Of a stretch of 64,000 nucleotides of DNA, positions 16,955 to 25,693 are shown in pieces. The notes beneath the pieces were generated by a model. The model was given only the letters and a program-made list of their open reading frames with translations. It was not told the origin of the DNA and did not search any database. A program made the position numbers and the translations under genes. Numbering within the stretch: position 1 is the stretch's first letter; each line of letters opens with the position of its first letter. Origin of the DNA: Stackebrandtia nassauensis DSM 44728 (lineage in GTDB: Bacteria; Actinomycetota; Actinomycetes; Mycobacteriales; Micromonosporaceae); NCBI RefSeq assembly GCF_000024545.1, contig NC_013947.1, positions 2,604,001 through 2,668,000 of the forward strand. The letters are read 5' to 3'.

Positions 16955-17515
16955 TCAGCCGACGGGGATGCGTCGAGGCTGTGTGCGAGCTGCCCACGTG
17001 CGGGCCACCCACCATGGGCGGGACAGCAGCGCCGCGAGGACGGCGCCGAGCGTGTTCACCAGGACGTCGTCGACCGACGAGACCCTTCCGATGTCGAACA
17101 GGTACTGAAGCACCTCGATTGCGGTCGCACCGGCCGCGCCGACGAGCGCGACCGCCGCGACCGGGATCGCGAACCGGATCGGCAGGCAGAACCCCAGCGC
17201 CGCGAACACCAGCAGGTTGCCGCCCAGCTGCACGACGATCGTCGTCGGCGCGGCGGTGAACAACGCGGCCAGATCGGACAGTGGCACCAGGTTCACCGTC
17301 GAGGCGGCCGGGCGCGGGGTCAGCACCATCCACAGCCACGGCAGCGTGCCCGCGACGGCGCACACCTCGGCGGCCGAACGGCGCCAAGCCGTGCGGGCGT
17401 CGGCGCCGTCGCGGATTCGCCGTCGGGCCAACGCCCACACCAGCGCCACCACCACGGGCACGGCGACGGCCGTCGCCGTCAGTACCGTGCCCCACCTGTC
17501 CCAGACTTCGGTCAC
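16955..17515 (-). CDS. VanZ-like membrane protein
   Basis: A 186-aa protein with about five membrane segments and the VanZ pattern STVNLVPLSDLAALF, QLGGNLLVFAALGFCLPIRF, AIEVLQYLFDIGRVSSVDDV, LVNTLGAVLAA. VanZ relatives include a teicoplanin-resistance factor, but most actinobacterial copies have no assigned role. GTG start at 17515; the ribosome site is poor. Confidence 0.85.
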   Translation of the reverse strand: MTEVWDRWGTVLTATAVAVPVVVALVWALARRRIRDGADARTAWRRSAAEVCAVAGTLPWLWMVLTPRPAASTVNLVPLSDLAALFTAAPTTIVVQLGGNLLVFAALGFCLPIRFAIPVAAVALVGAAGATAIEVLQYLFDIGRVSSVDDVLVNTLGAVLAALLSRPWWVARTWAARTQPRRIPVG

Positions 17516-17547
17516 GAGCGGCAAAGGTACGCGACGGCCGCCGCTCG

Positions 17548-18720
17548 CTACCAGGCCGAGACCCTGGACGCGAACACGTACCGGGAACCGGCGTGCTCGG
17601 TCTGGCCCCACAGCTGGTCCTTGCCGATCCAGTAGGACACGTCTTCGGGACCACGCGGCAGGGTGTCGTCCATGACCTTGGCCGTCGACCCGGGCGTCCA
17701 CTTGATCATGCCGCCCAGGCCGCTGGTGCTGTTGCGGTGTACATAGTAGATTCCGTTGACGGCCGCCGCGCCCTGCATGCTGCGGAAGCCGACCTGGTAG
17801 GCCCAGTCGGCCCGGGCCACACCGTCACCGTCGGGTGTGGCGTTTCCGTTGGCGTCGACGTCGAAGCGGACGATGCGGGTGGTGTCGCCCACCGCGTCCC
17901 ATTCGCTGACGACCAGCGAGTGCTTCGCCGAGGTGCGGTCCACACTCACCTGTGAGAACCGCAGCGCGGCCTCGCCGCCCGAAGTGGTCGGGTTGTACTT
18001 GGCGACCTGCGGCATGACGTAGGCGTAACCCCGGGAGGCGTAGCTGCCGTCGGACTGGCGGCCGATGAGGGTGTCGGTCATGTTGTTGGCGGCCAGGATG
18101 TGCTTCATGTCGAACACCCGCATGCCGCCGAAGGTGTCGCACACGTACAGCTTGTCGCCGTACCAGGCCAGCCCACCGGCGTGGGTGTCGATGGCCTTGT
18201 AGCTGGGTGCCGAGGCGGTGCCGGTGGGTTCGACCAGCAGCACGTGCCGGTACTTCGGCGTGGTGGTGTTGGCCATGTCGACGAAGCTGATCCGGGCACC
18301 CCGGTCGCCGGTGCCGGTGGTGTTGTCGTACCAGGCCGACAGCAGGGCGTTGCGGCCCTGGTAGGCGCCGCCGGTGGCGTCGGCGCTTGTGGACAGTCCC
18401 TGCGGGATCCAGTAGGTGACGGTGTTGTCGCCCGACTGCCAGCAGAACGAGGCCGCCCGGTGCTGCACCGGGGCGGTGCAGGCGGTTCCGGTCCGGTTGG
18501 CCGAGTCGAGCACGTTGGGAACGGTCTTGTTGGGCAGGGCGGCGTCGAGTCCGGACAGCAGCCCGGAGTTGGTGTCGGCGCGGTTGAGGGCGAAGTTCGC
18601 GGGATTGGGGGCGGCGCTGGCGCTGGTGGCGGTGAAGGCGATGACGGTACCGGTGGCCACCACCGTCAGTGTCAGCGCGCGGATGAGGAATCGGGCAGCA
18701 TTTCTCAGGGGCGTATTCAT
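17548..18720 (-). CDS. Secreted protein of unknown function
   Basis: A 390-aa protein with a Sec signal peptide (basic RNAARFLIRA, hydrophobic LTLTVVATGTVIAFTATSAS, likely cleavage at ASA-AP near residue 37). The mature part has repeated strand motifs with short Trp/Tyr blocks (AGGLAWYGDKLYVCDTFGGM, GAAAVNGIYYVHRNSTSG), suggesting a beta-propeller-like fold. No catalytic motif is recognisable. GGAGAG precedes the ATG at 18720. It ends 32 bases after the start of the adjacent VanZ-like gene on the same strand. Confidence 0.8.
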   Translation of the reverse strand: MNTPLRNAARFLIRALTLTVVATGTVIAFTATSASAAPNPANFALNRADTNSGLLSGLDAALPNKTVPNVLDSANRTGTACTAPVQHRAASFCWQSGDNTVTYWIPQGLSTSADATGGAYQGRNALLSAWYDNTTGTGDRGARISFVDMANTTTPKYRHVLLVEPTGTASAPSYKAIDTHAGGLAWYGDKLYVCDTFGGMRVFDMKHILAANNMTDTLIGRQSDGSYASRGYAYVMPQVAKYNPTTSGGEAALRFSQVSVDRTSAKHSLVVSEWDAVGDTTRIVRFDVDANGNATPDGDGVARADWAYQVGFRSMQGAAAVNGIYYVHRNSTSGLGGMIKWTPGSTAKVMDDTLPRGPEDVSYWIGKDQLWGQTEHAGSRYVFASRVSAW

Positions 18721-18799
18721 GACACTCTCCGGAGCAAGAGAGGGGGGCATTTCCCCTGACTCTAAGTGCCGCAGAGAAAGTCAGTCCATATCTGAGCCA

Positions 18800-19372
18800 T
18801 CAGCGGCGGCGCACCGCGGTCTCGACCATGTCCAGGATCGTGTCCAGGTTGGAGGAGTTGCTGCCCATCGCCAGATGCGTGATCAGGCCGTCGTAGGCCA
18901 GTTCCAGGAAACCGGCCAGAACTTCGACCGGCAGGTCGTCGCGCAGTATCCCGGCCTCCAGCTGCCGGGCCAGCCGCTGCCGGGTCGCCTGGGCGATGGC
19001 CTGTTTGCGGTCCTCCCACTCGCGGGCGAATCCGGCTTCGGTGCGCAGCCGTCGGCTCACCTCCAGCTGGGTGCCCAGCCAGCCGGTGGTCTCGGGACTG
19101 TCGGCCTCGGCGGCCAGGTCCCGCATCACCTGCACCAGACCGTGTTTGGCCACCGTGTCGGCCATGCTGATCGCGTCGTCCTCGGCCACCGCCAGGAACA
19201 ACGACTCCTTGTCCCGGAAGTGGTGGAAGATGGCGCCGCGGGACAGGCCGATCTCGTCCTCGAGTCTTCTGACGGTGGCGCCCTCGTAGCCGTAGCGCGC
19301 GAAACACGCGCGGGCACCGGCGAGAATCTCGCGGCGCCGTGACTGAAGACGTTCCGGGCTGACCCTTGGCAC
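18800..19372 (-). CDS. acnR: TetR-family repressor, AcnR-like
   Basis: A 190-aa TetR protein whose N-terminus MPRVSPERLQSRRREILAGA and YGYEGATVRRLEDEIGLSRG followed by FHHFRDKESLFLAVAEDD is very like AcnR, the actinobacterial repressor of aconitase, which responds to citrate/isocitrate with metal. In most Actinobacteria acnR lies beside acn, but no aconitase gene is in this window. The GTG at 19372 lacks a Shine-Dalgarno; CAGAAT sits seven bases upstream, so it is probably leaderless. The acnR name rests on sequence resemblance and is tentative. Confidence 0.75.
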   Translation of the reverse strand: MPRVSPERLQSRRREILAGARACFARYGYEGATVRRLEDEIGLSRGAIFHHFRDKESLFLAVAEDDAISMADTVAKHGLVQVMRDLAAEADSPETTGWLGTQLEVSRRLRTEAGFAREWEDRKQAIAQATRQRLARQLEAGILRDDLPVEVLAGFLELAYDGLITHLAMGSNSSNLDTILDMVETAVRRR

Positions 19373-19436
19373 GTAGTGATTCTGTCAGGCCCGCCGCGAC
19401 ACCACACGAAGGACTTCCACATCGCCGCCTGGCAGG

Positions 19437-20267
19437 ATGGTCGACGTGACTCACCACGCCCCTGTGCACCGGCTTCGGGTGGCCGCGGCGCGCGCCGCCT
19501 CGGTCCCCGGCGAGGTCGGCGACAACGCGCGCACCGCCGCCGCACTGGTGCGGCTCGCGCACCGCCACGGCGTCCGACTGCTGGTGTTCGGTGAGCTGTT
19601 CCTGCCCGGTTACCATCCGCCGACCTGGGCTTCGCCCGCCTGTGACGTCGACGTCGACGACGAGCGCCTGGAACCGTTGCGCCAGGCGGCCCGCGACACC
19701 GGCGTCACCGTCCTGGTCGGCGCCTCGGTGCGCTCACCGGGCGGACGATTCATCGCGACGCTGCTGGTGGATCCCCAGGGCGCGGTCCGCGACGTCTACC
19801 ACAAGCAGAACCTGTGCGGGCCCGACGAAAACCGGTGGTTTACCCCCGGAACCCACGGCAGCACGCTGTCGTTCGACGGCTGGCGGCTGGGGCTCGGCAT
19901 CTGTTACGACGCCACCTTCCCCGAGCACGCCCGCGCCGCCGCGCTGGACGGCTGCCACGCCTATGTGACCGGCGGGGCCTACGTCGTGGGCGGTGAGCAC
20001 CGCCGCGACACTTACCACTCGGCGCGAGCGCTGGACAACACCTTCTACGTGGTGTTCGCCGACGCGGTGGGAGGTGCGGCGCCGTGGACCTTCGGCGGCG
20101 GCAGTCGCGTCTACGATCCGGAGGGGCGAGCGGTCAGCGAACCCGTCGGTGACGATCTCGTCGTGGCTGAGCTGGACCCGGAGGAACTGCGTCGCACCCG
20201 GCAGGAGCACACGATGCTCGCCGACCTGGCCGGCGGCCCCTCACCCCGCTATTTCACTGAACTGTAG
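19437..20267 (+). CDS. Nitrilase-superfamily carbon-nitrogen hydrolase
   Basis: A 276-aa enzyme with the complete Glu-Lys-Cys triad: E53 in LLVFGELFLPGY, K123 in VYHKQNL and C156 in LGICYDATFPE. These enzymes hydrolyse amides or nitriles through a thioester intermediate. The exact substrate is unknown. The start at 19437 is used, though a GTG at 19446 is also possible. It is divergent from the AcnR-like gene by 64 bases. Confidence 0.9.
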   Translation: MVDVTHHAPVHRLRVAAARAASVPGEVGDNARTAAALVRLAHRHGVRLLVFGELFLPGYHPPTWASPACDVDVDDERLEPLRQAARDTGVTVLVGASVRSPGGRFIATLLVDPQGAVRDVYHKQNLCGPDENRWFTPGTHGSTLSFDGWRLGLGICYDATFPEHARAAALDGCHAYVTGGAYVVGGEHRRDTYHSARALDNTFYVVFADAVGGAAPWTFGGGSRVYDPEGRAVSEPVGDDLVVAELDPEELRRTRQEHTMLADLAGGPSPRYFTEL

Positions 20268-20279
20268 ACAGTTCACAGT

Positions 20280-20410
20280 CATCTCCGCGATGGTATATCA
20301 AACCATTACATTCATCGAATTATCGATTGCGGATAACGATCAGATAAACGCACACGTTTATGTGCGGATATGTCGATATTTCATGCAATCAAGTATTGAC
20401 ACACGCCTAC
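20280..20410 (+). promoter_or_regulatory. AT-rich control region upstream of the M4 protease
   Basis: About 130 bases are far richer in A/T than any neighbour. It holds an inverted repeat CGCACA-CGTTTA-TGTGCG (20349-20366), TCGA-ATTA-TCGA around 20320, and a -35-like TTGACA at 20396-20401 ahead of the protease start at 20483. It probably carries the promoter and regulator sites of the secreted protease. An exact -10 box could not be fixed. Confidence 0.55.
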
Positions 20411-20482
20411 GGAGTATGGAAACGTTCGCTCTCAGGTGATCGAACTCATGGTCACCAACCCCCTGTGAGAGGAACTACCCCT

Positions 20483-22009
20483 ATGAAACGCCTAATCGTG
20501 GCGGGCAGTGCCGCCGCGCTGGTGGTGGCCGCGGGAGTGGTGGGCGCTACGGCGTACGCCGACCCGGCCGACACCGGTTCGAAGGCCGTCGCGGGTGCCG
20601 AATCCTACGTCAAGAGCAACGGCGACAAGCTGTTCATCGGCTCCGACGACAAGGTCACCCGCACCGGCTCCAGTGAAACCCTCGGCCTCACCTTCAGCAC
20701 CTTTGAAAGGGAGTACAAAGGACTGAAGGTCGTCGGTGGCGACTTCGTCGTGGCCACCAACAAATCCGGTGACGTCGCCTACGCGCGCTCCGCGCAGTCG
20801 AAGACCATCGACCTCAAGACGGTCAAGCCGAAGATCAGCGAGACCAAGGCCGAAGCCGTCGCCGGCAAGAAGGCCTCGGACGCCAAGCTGGTCGTGCTCG
20901 CCTGGGACACCCCGACACTGGCCTATGTGAGCACCAAGAAGACCACCGACAAGCACGGTGACCCGGTCGTGCGCGACTACTACGTCGACGCGGCCACCGG
21001 CGACAAGATCGCCACCTCCGACCGCGTCTTCGCCGGTACCGGCAACACGTACTACAACGGCAAGGGCGGCACCGTCGACTTCGGCACCAAGGAAGGCGGC
21101 GACGGCTTCGTCATGGAGGACCCGAACCGTCCGGGCGTCTCCTGTGCCGAGGAGGGTGGCGAGCCCTACACCAAGGCCGAGGACACCTGGGGCAACGGTG
21201 AGGGCACCGACCTCGAGACCGCCTGCGTCGACGCGATGTACTCCGTCGGCCAGGAATGGGACATGCTCGACAAGTGGCTGCAGCGCAAGGGCATCGACGG
21301 TGAGGGCAACGGTTTCCCCATCTTCGTCGGCCTTGACGACGTCAACGCCTACTGGGACGGCAGCTCCACCCACTTCGGACACTCGCAGGACGGCGAGCGT
21401 CAGGCCACCCCGATGGACGTCGTCGGCCACGAGTTCGGCCACGGCATCTTCCAGACCACCCCGGGCGGTTCCGACGGTGGCAACGAGACCGGTGGTCTCA
21501 ACGAGGCCGCCGGTGACATCTTCGGCACCCTGACCGAGTTCTACGCCAACCAGGGCACCGGCGACGAGTTCGACCCGCCGGACTACCTGATCGGTGAGGA
21601 GGTCGGCCTCGTCGAGGCGGGCAAGCCGATCCGCGACATGGTCAACCCCGACAACGTCGGCGACCCGGCCTGCTGGAGCGAGGAGATCCCGAACACCGAG
21701 GTGCACGCCGCGGCCGGTCCCGCCGACCACTGGTTCCACCTGCTGGCCGAGGGCACCGCTCAGGAGAGCCCGACCTGTGACAGCTCGACGCTGGAAGGCA
21801 TCGGCGTCGAGAAGGCCGGACAGATCTGGATGGGCGCCATGATGGGCAAGACGTCCAACTGGACCTACACCCAGGCCCGCACCGCTGCTCTGGAGTTCGC
21901 GGCCACCAGCGACCTGTACGAGACCTGCGCCGAGTACGACGCCGCCAAGAAGGCGTTCGACGCGGTCAGCGTCCCGGCGGAGTCCGACCCCGAGTGCAGC
22001 AAGGGCTAA
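20483..22009 (+). CDS. Secreted M4 (thermolysin-family) metalloprotease
   Basis: A 508-aa preproenzyme. The signal peptide is KRLIVAGSAAALVVAAGVVG followed by ATAYAD. The FTP-like propeptide contains LGLTFSTFEREYKGLKVVGG. The catalytic domain has HEFGH (H316, E317, H320), the third zinc ligand E341 with D345 in GGLNEAAGD, and H408 in TEVHAAAGPADHW at the transition-state position. It degrades protein outside the cell. GAGAGGA precedes the ATG at 20483. It is transcribed alone from an unusually AT-rich upstream region and ends at a strong terminator. Confidence 0.95.
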   Translation: MKRLIVAGSAAALVVAAGVVGATAYADPADTGSKAVAGAESYVKSNGDKLFIGSDDKVTRTGSSETLGLTFSTFEREYKGLKVVGGDFVVATNKSGDVAYARSAQSKTIDLKTVKPKISETKAEAVAGKKASDAKLVVLAWDTPTLAYVSTKKTTDKHGDPVVRDYYVDAATGDKIATSDRVFAGTGNTYYNGKGGTVDFGTKEGGDGFVMEDPNRPGVSCAEEGGEPYTKAEDTWGNGEGTDLETACVDAMYSVGQEWDMLDKWLQRKGIDGEGNGFPIFVGLDDVNAYWDGSSTHFGHSQDGERQATPMDVVGHEFGHGIFQTTPGGSDGGNETGGLNEAAGDIFGTLTEFYANQGTGDEFDPPDYLIGEEVGLVEAGKPIRDMVNPDNVGDPACWSEEIPNTEVHAAAGPADHWFHLLAEGTAQESPTCDSSTLEGIGVEKAGQIWMGAMMGKTSNWTYTQARTAALEFAATSDLYETCAEYDAAKKAFDAVSVPAESDPECSKG

Positions 22010-22030
22010 CCGCCCGACATCGCCATGACG

Positions 22031-22058
22031 GTGCCCTCCCGAGTGATCGGGAGGGCAC
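22031..22058 (+). terminator. Terminator of the M4 protease gene
   Basis: A perfect 12-bp stem GTGCCCTCCCGA (22031-22042) with its complement (22047-22058), GTGA loop, then TTCTCGT. Confidence 0.9.
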
Positions 22059-22194
22059 TTCTCGTCTCCGGGAAGGCGAGAATTCCGTGAAGGTCGAGCA
22101 TCTTTTCTCACCTCGGCACCCGTCGAACCCACAGACGGGTCATCCGAGGGTGATGACCGACGTGTGAAGATAGGGCCGACAGGGAGGTGACCGC

Positions 22195-23016
22195 GTGAAC
22201 GACGACGCACATGGCCTCCTCGACCGGGCACTGCCCGACGGGCAGGTGCCGTTCAACGTCGATCCCGCTCAGATCGTCCGGCGTGGGCGGCGGCTGCGGC
22301 GGCGCCGCGCCTTCGCGGCCGCCGGTGGCATCGCCACAGCGGCGGTGCTGGGCCTGGTGGTGACGGTGGCGGGACTGTCGCCCGGATCGGTGGCCGACCA
22401 CGGCCCGGCGGCGAGCAAGAGCTCGGGGGAGCAGACCGACTCCTGGGCGGACGAGAGCCCGTGGGAGTTGACCAAGCGGGATCCGTTCACCAACGCCGAC
22501 ACCGCCACGGCCACCGGCGGAGTCGTCGACGCGCTGGAGCAGATCGCCGAGGTCGACGTCCACGATGCCGACGGGCTGAAGGGTTTCCACCTCGGTCGCT
22601 ATACCGAGACCTCGCCCAACGGGGACCTGGACCGTGACCTCCTGCATGGCAAGGGCCAGTTCAGTTCGGAGAACTACGACCTGACGACGGACTTCGAGGT
22701 CTCGATCTACGAACCGGGCCTTGTGGACGCCGTGGAGGACTTCGTCGACTGCGAGGCCGAGCGGGTGAAGTGCTCGGAGTCCACCGGCCCCGCCGACGAG
22801 AAGATCATCAGCCGCACCGTCGACACCGTCTCGGGTTCGCTGACGATCCGCACCTACGAGGTCTACGTGTACCGGGCCGACCGCAGCATCGCCAAGCTCG
22901 CCACCCGTCCGGACATCGACCCCGGCGTCGAGTCCAACGGCGTGGTGACGACGCCGCTGAGCACCACGCAGGTGCGCGACGTCGCGCTCGCGATCCCGCC
23001 GAAACTGAAGGTCTGA
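22195..23016 (+). CDS. Single-pass membrane protein of unknown function
   Basis: A 273-aa protein with a short cytoplasmic N-terminus (MNDDAHGLLDRALPDG, then RRGRRLRRRRAF), one membrane helix (about 40-62) and a 200-residue extracytoplasmic domain. The N-terminal layout resembles proteins encoded next to ECF sigma factors in Actinobacteria, but no sigma gene is present here and no anti-sigma motif is seen. The GTG at 22195 has GGGAGG eight bases upstream. Confidence 0.75.
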   Translation: MNDDAHGLLDRALPDGQVPFNVDPAQIVRRGRRLRRRRAFAAAGGIATAAVLGLVVTVAGLSPGSVADHGPAASKSSGEQTDSWADESPWELTKRDPFTNADTATATGGVVDALEQIAEVDVHDADGLKGFHLGRYTETSPNGDLDRDLLHGKGQFSSENYDLTTDFEVSIYEPGLVDAVEDFVDCEAERVKCSESTGPADEKIISRTVDTVSGSLTIRTYEVYVYRADRSIAKLATRPDIDPGVESNGVVTTPLSTTQVRDVALAIPPKLKV

Positions 23017-23103
23017 CCCTGCTGCTCCCGTGGCCGGGGATCCCGGTGCCGCAGTAATTCAACGACTGTTGACATACGCGCGATCCGGTGCCACCGTGGA
23101 ACC

Positions 23104-23613
23104 ATGAGGAAACGCTCCGCCGCGATCGGCTCCACGATCTTCTTCGTCCTCGGCCCCGGCACCGTCGCGGGCCTGGTTCCCTGGCTCATCACCGGATGGG
23201 AGTCCACCGACATGCCCGGCTGGTGGTGGGCGCTGCGCGGCCTGGGTGCGATGTGCGTGCTGGCCGGAGTGGCCGTGATCGCCCACGCCTTCTACCGCTT
23301 CGTCGTGGAGGGACTGGGAACCCCGGTGCCCGCGGCCCCGCCCAGCCACCTGGTCGTCGGCGGCCTGTTCCGCCACGTCCGCAACCCCATGTACGTCGCG
23401 CTGGCGCTCATGACCGGCGGCCAGACGCTCGTCTTCGCCAGCTGGCCGCTGGCGATCTACTTCGCCGCCGCCTGGGCCTGCACGGCGGCGTTCGTCAAGG
23501 TCTACGAGGAACCCAAGCTCACCTCCCGGTTCGGCGAGGAGTACCGCACCTACAAACGCCACGTCCCGGCCTGGATCCCGCGCATCCGCCCCTGGACACC
23601 CACCGCCGTCTAA
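23104..23613 (+). CDS. Isoprenylcysteine methyltransferase-like (ICMT/PEMT) membrane protein
   Basis: A 169-aa protein with about four membrane helices and the SAM-binding signature of this family: GLFRHVRNPMY followed near the end by YEEPKLTSRFGEEYRTYKRH. Bacterial members methylate lipids or small lipophilic acceptors; the acceptor is unknown. It converges with the AEC transporter, the two stop codons overlapping by four bases. Confidence 0.85.
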   Translation: MRKRSAAIGSTIFFVLGPGTVAGLVPWLITGWESTDMPGWWWALRGLGAMCVLAGVAVIAHAFYRFVVEGLGTPVPAAPPSHLVVGGLFRHVRNPMYVALALMTGGQTLVFASWPLAIYFAAAWACTAAFVKVYEEPKLTSRFGEEYRTYKRHVPAWIPRIRPWTPTAV

Positions 23614-24527
23614 CGGAACCCGAGCGCGATCCCCGTCAACACCACAATGGAGGCCACACTGGACACGATGACGACGTCCCTGGCCACCGCCACCTTGGTG
23701 CGGTACCGGTCGGCGTAGACGAAGATCAGCTGCGCGGCGGGCAGCGCCGCGAACAACGTCACCGCGAACAGCGCCTCACCGTCGAGCCCGAAACCGAACC
23801 GTGCCACCGCGTACGCCAACAGCGGATGCGCCACCGTCTTCAGCCCCGAGATGATCGACACCTGTCCCCAATGGCGTTTCGGCCGCGAACCGCCCGGCAT
23901 GTACAGCGTCATCCCGAGCGCCACCAACGCCACCGGAACCGCCGAGGCGCCCAGCAGCTTCAGCGGCTGCTCGACCAGCCCGGGAAGATCCACCCCGGCG
24001 GCGTTGAGCGCCAGCCCCGACAGCGACGCCACCACGATCGGATTGCGAAACGGTGCCAGCCACAACCGGACCCGCCGACGCCCGTTGCCCGCCCCGGTCG
24101 CCGCGTCCATCGCCAACAGGAACAGCGGCGTCACGATCGCGGTCTGAAAGATCATCACCGCCGCGATCAGCAGCGTGTCGCCCAGCACGTGCACCGCCAC
24201 CGGAATGCCCAGGTTCCCCGAGTTCAGGTACCCCGAGGCCATGCCGGTCATGATCTGCCCCGCCGCCCGGTCCCGGAAGAACCACCGCGCCACCAGGATG
24301 CCCACGAGCCCCACCAGCACCGTCCCCGACGCCAGCGACAGCAAGGCCCGCAACGGAATCCGGTCCAGTCGCGCGCTGGCCAGGTTGGTGAACAGAACTG
24401 CGGGCATCGCGATGAAGAACGCGTAGGACGTCAGCACCCGCGCGGCCCCGTCCCCCAACAGCTTGAAACGCGCGGCACCGTACCCGCATCCCACCAGAAA
24501 CCAGATCGGAACGAAGGCCGCGAGCAC
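23610..24527 (-). CDS. AEC-family transporter
   Basis: A 305-aa protein with ten hydrophobic segments in the two-bundle arrangement of auxin-efflux-carrier-type permeases. Conserved features are the N-terminal PIWFLVGCGYGAARFKLL, the SGYLNSGNLGIPVAVHVLGD crossover and a C-terminal ALPAAQLIFVYADRY block. It probably exports or imports an organic acid such as malate. GTG start at 24527. Confidence 0.88.
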   Translation of the reverse strand: MLAAFVPIWFLVGCGYGAARFKLLGDGAARVLTSYAFFIAMPAVLFTNLASARLDRIPLRALLSLASGTVLVGLVGILVARWFFRDRAAGQIMTGMASGYLNSGNLGIPVAVHVLGDTLLIAAVMIFQTAIVTPLFLLAMDAATGAGNGRRRVRLWLAPFRNPIVVASLSGLALNAAGVDLPGLVEQPLKLLGASAVPVALVALGMTLYMPGGSRPKRHWGQVSIISGLKTVAHPLLAYAVARFGFGLDGEALFAVTLFAALPAAQLIFVYADRYRTKVAVARDVVIVSSVASIVVLTGIALGFR

Positions 24528-24660
24528 GAGGCGACGCTAGCCGCACCGCCCTCGACGCACCTCGCGCACCAATACGAATGGACATACGTCACAGTCGCGA
24601 CCGGAGTGTCCTGCGGCATGTTCCGGAATGCGCCACCACCGACCGCCCGTTGCTCGAGAC

Positions 24661-25659
24661 ATGATCCCGGTACCCCTATCCATACTCGACCGTTCGGTGA
24701 TCCGCCGGGGCCAGGACCCGGCCACCGCGCTGGCCGACACCGTCCGGTTCGCCCGCCAGGCCGAACAGCTCGGCTACCGCCGCTTCTGGGTCTCCGAACA
24801 CCACAGCGTCCCCGGCATCGCCGGTTCCGCCCCCACGGTCCTGGCGGCCACCATCGCCCAGGCGACCACCACGATCCGGGTCGGCACCGGCGGCGTCATG
24901 CTGCCCAACCACCAGCCGCTGATCGTGGCCGAACAGTTCGGAGTCCTCGAATCGCTCAATCCCGGCCGCGTCGACATGGGCCTGGGCCGCTCCGTCGGCT
25001 TCACCTCAGGCGTCCGCAAAGCACTGGGCCACGGCAAGGAGGACATCGACGGCTTCGGCGAACAGCTCACCGAGCTGCTGGGGTACTTCACGGGCACGCA
25101 GGAGACCCACCGGGGAGTCCACGCGCTGCCGGGGGAGGGGCTGCGGCCGCAGCCGTTCGTGCTGGCCGTGGGATCTGGTGCCGCCGAGGCCGCTGCTCGG
25201 GGACTGCCGCTGGTCATCGCTCCCGCGCGCGGCGAGGACGCGATGCTCGCGTCGATCGCGCGGTATCGCGAGGAGTTCCGGCCGTCGGTGTGGGCGGCTG
25301 AACCGCACGTCGTGGTGGCGCTGGCGGTGGCCGTCGCGGACACCACGGAGGAGGCTCGGCGGTTGTTGCTGTCGGAGTCGTGGTCGATGGCGCGCTCGCG
25401 TACTACGGGGGCGTTCGAACCGTTGTGGCCCACGGCCGATGTGCTCGCCCACGACTTGAGCGACCGTGAGCGGGGGTTCATCGACGACTCGCTGGCTTGG
25501 GCGATCTACGGCACCGCCGATGACGTCGACAAGGAACTGTCCACACTCGTCGAACGCGCGGGGGCTCAGGAGGTGCTGGTCACGATGAACACGTTCGATC
25601 GTGGCGAAATGCTGGACTCGTATCGGTGGCTGAGCGAGCTGGTGGCCGACTCGTCCTGA
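24661..25659 (+). CDS. LLM-class flavin-dependent oxidoreductase
   Basis: A 332-aa bacterial-luciferase-like TIM barrel: PLSILDRSVIRRGQDPATAL, RFWVSEHHSVPGIAGSAPTV, and the flavin-binding RVGTGGVMLPNHQPLIVAEQ. These enzymes use FMNH2 or F420H2; the cofactor cannot be settled from sequence alone. The ATG at 24661 gives the usual family N-terminus. Confidence 0.92.
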   Translation: MIPVPLSILDRSVIRRGQDPATALADTVRFARQAEQLGYRRFWVSEHHSVPGIAGSAPTVLAATIAQATTTIRVGTGGVMLPNHQPLIVAEQFGVLESLNPGRVDMGLGRSVGFTSGVRKALGHGKEDIDGFGEQLTELLGYFTGTQETHRGVHALPGEGLRPQPFVLAVGSGAAEAAARGLPLVIAPARGEDAMLASIARYREEFRPSVWAAEPHVVVALAVAVADTTEEARRLLLSESWSMARSRTTGAFEPLWPTADVLAHDLSDRERGFIDDSLAWAIYGTADDVDKELSTLVERAGAQEVLVTMNTFDRGEMLDSYRWLSELVADSS

Positions 25660-25693
25660 GGCGGCTGGCCGCGCTTTGCCGAGCGGCTGGCGG

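Noticed and set aside
20258-20275. Palindrome TGAACTG-TAGA-CAGTTCA across the stop codon of the nitrilase-family gene
   Set aside because: The 7-bp AT-rich stem is weak and could be a terminator or chance; there is no support for a specific role.
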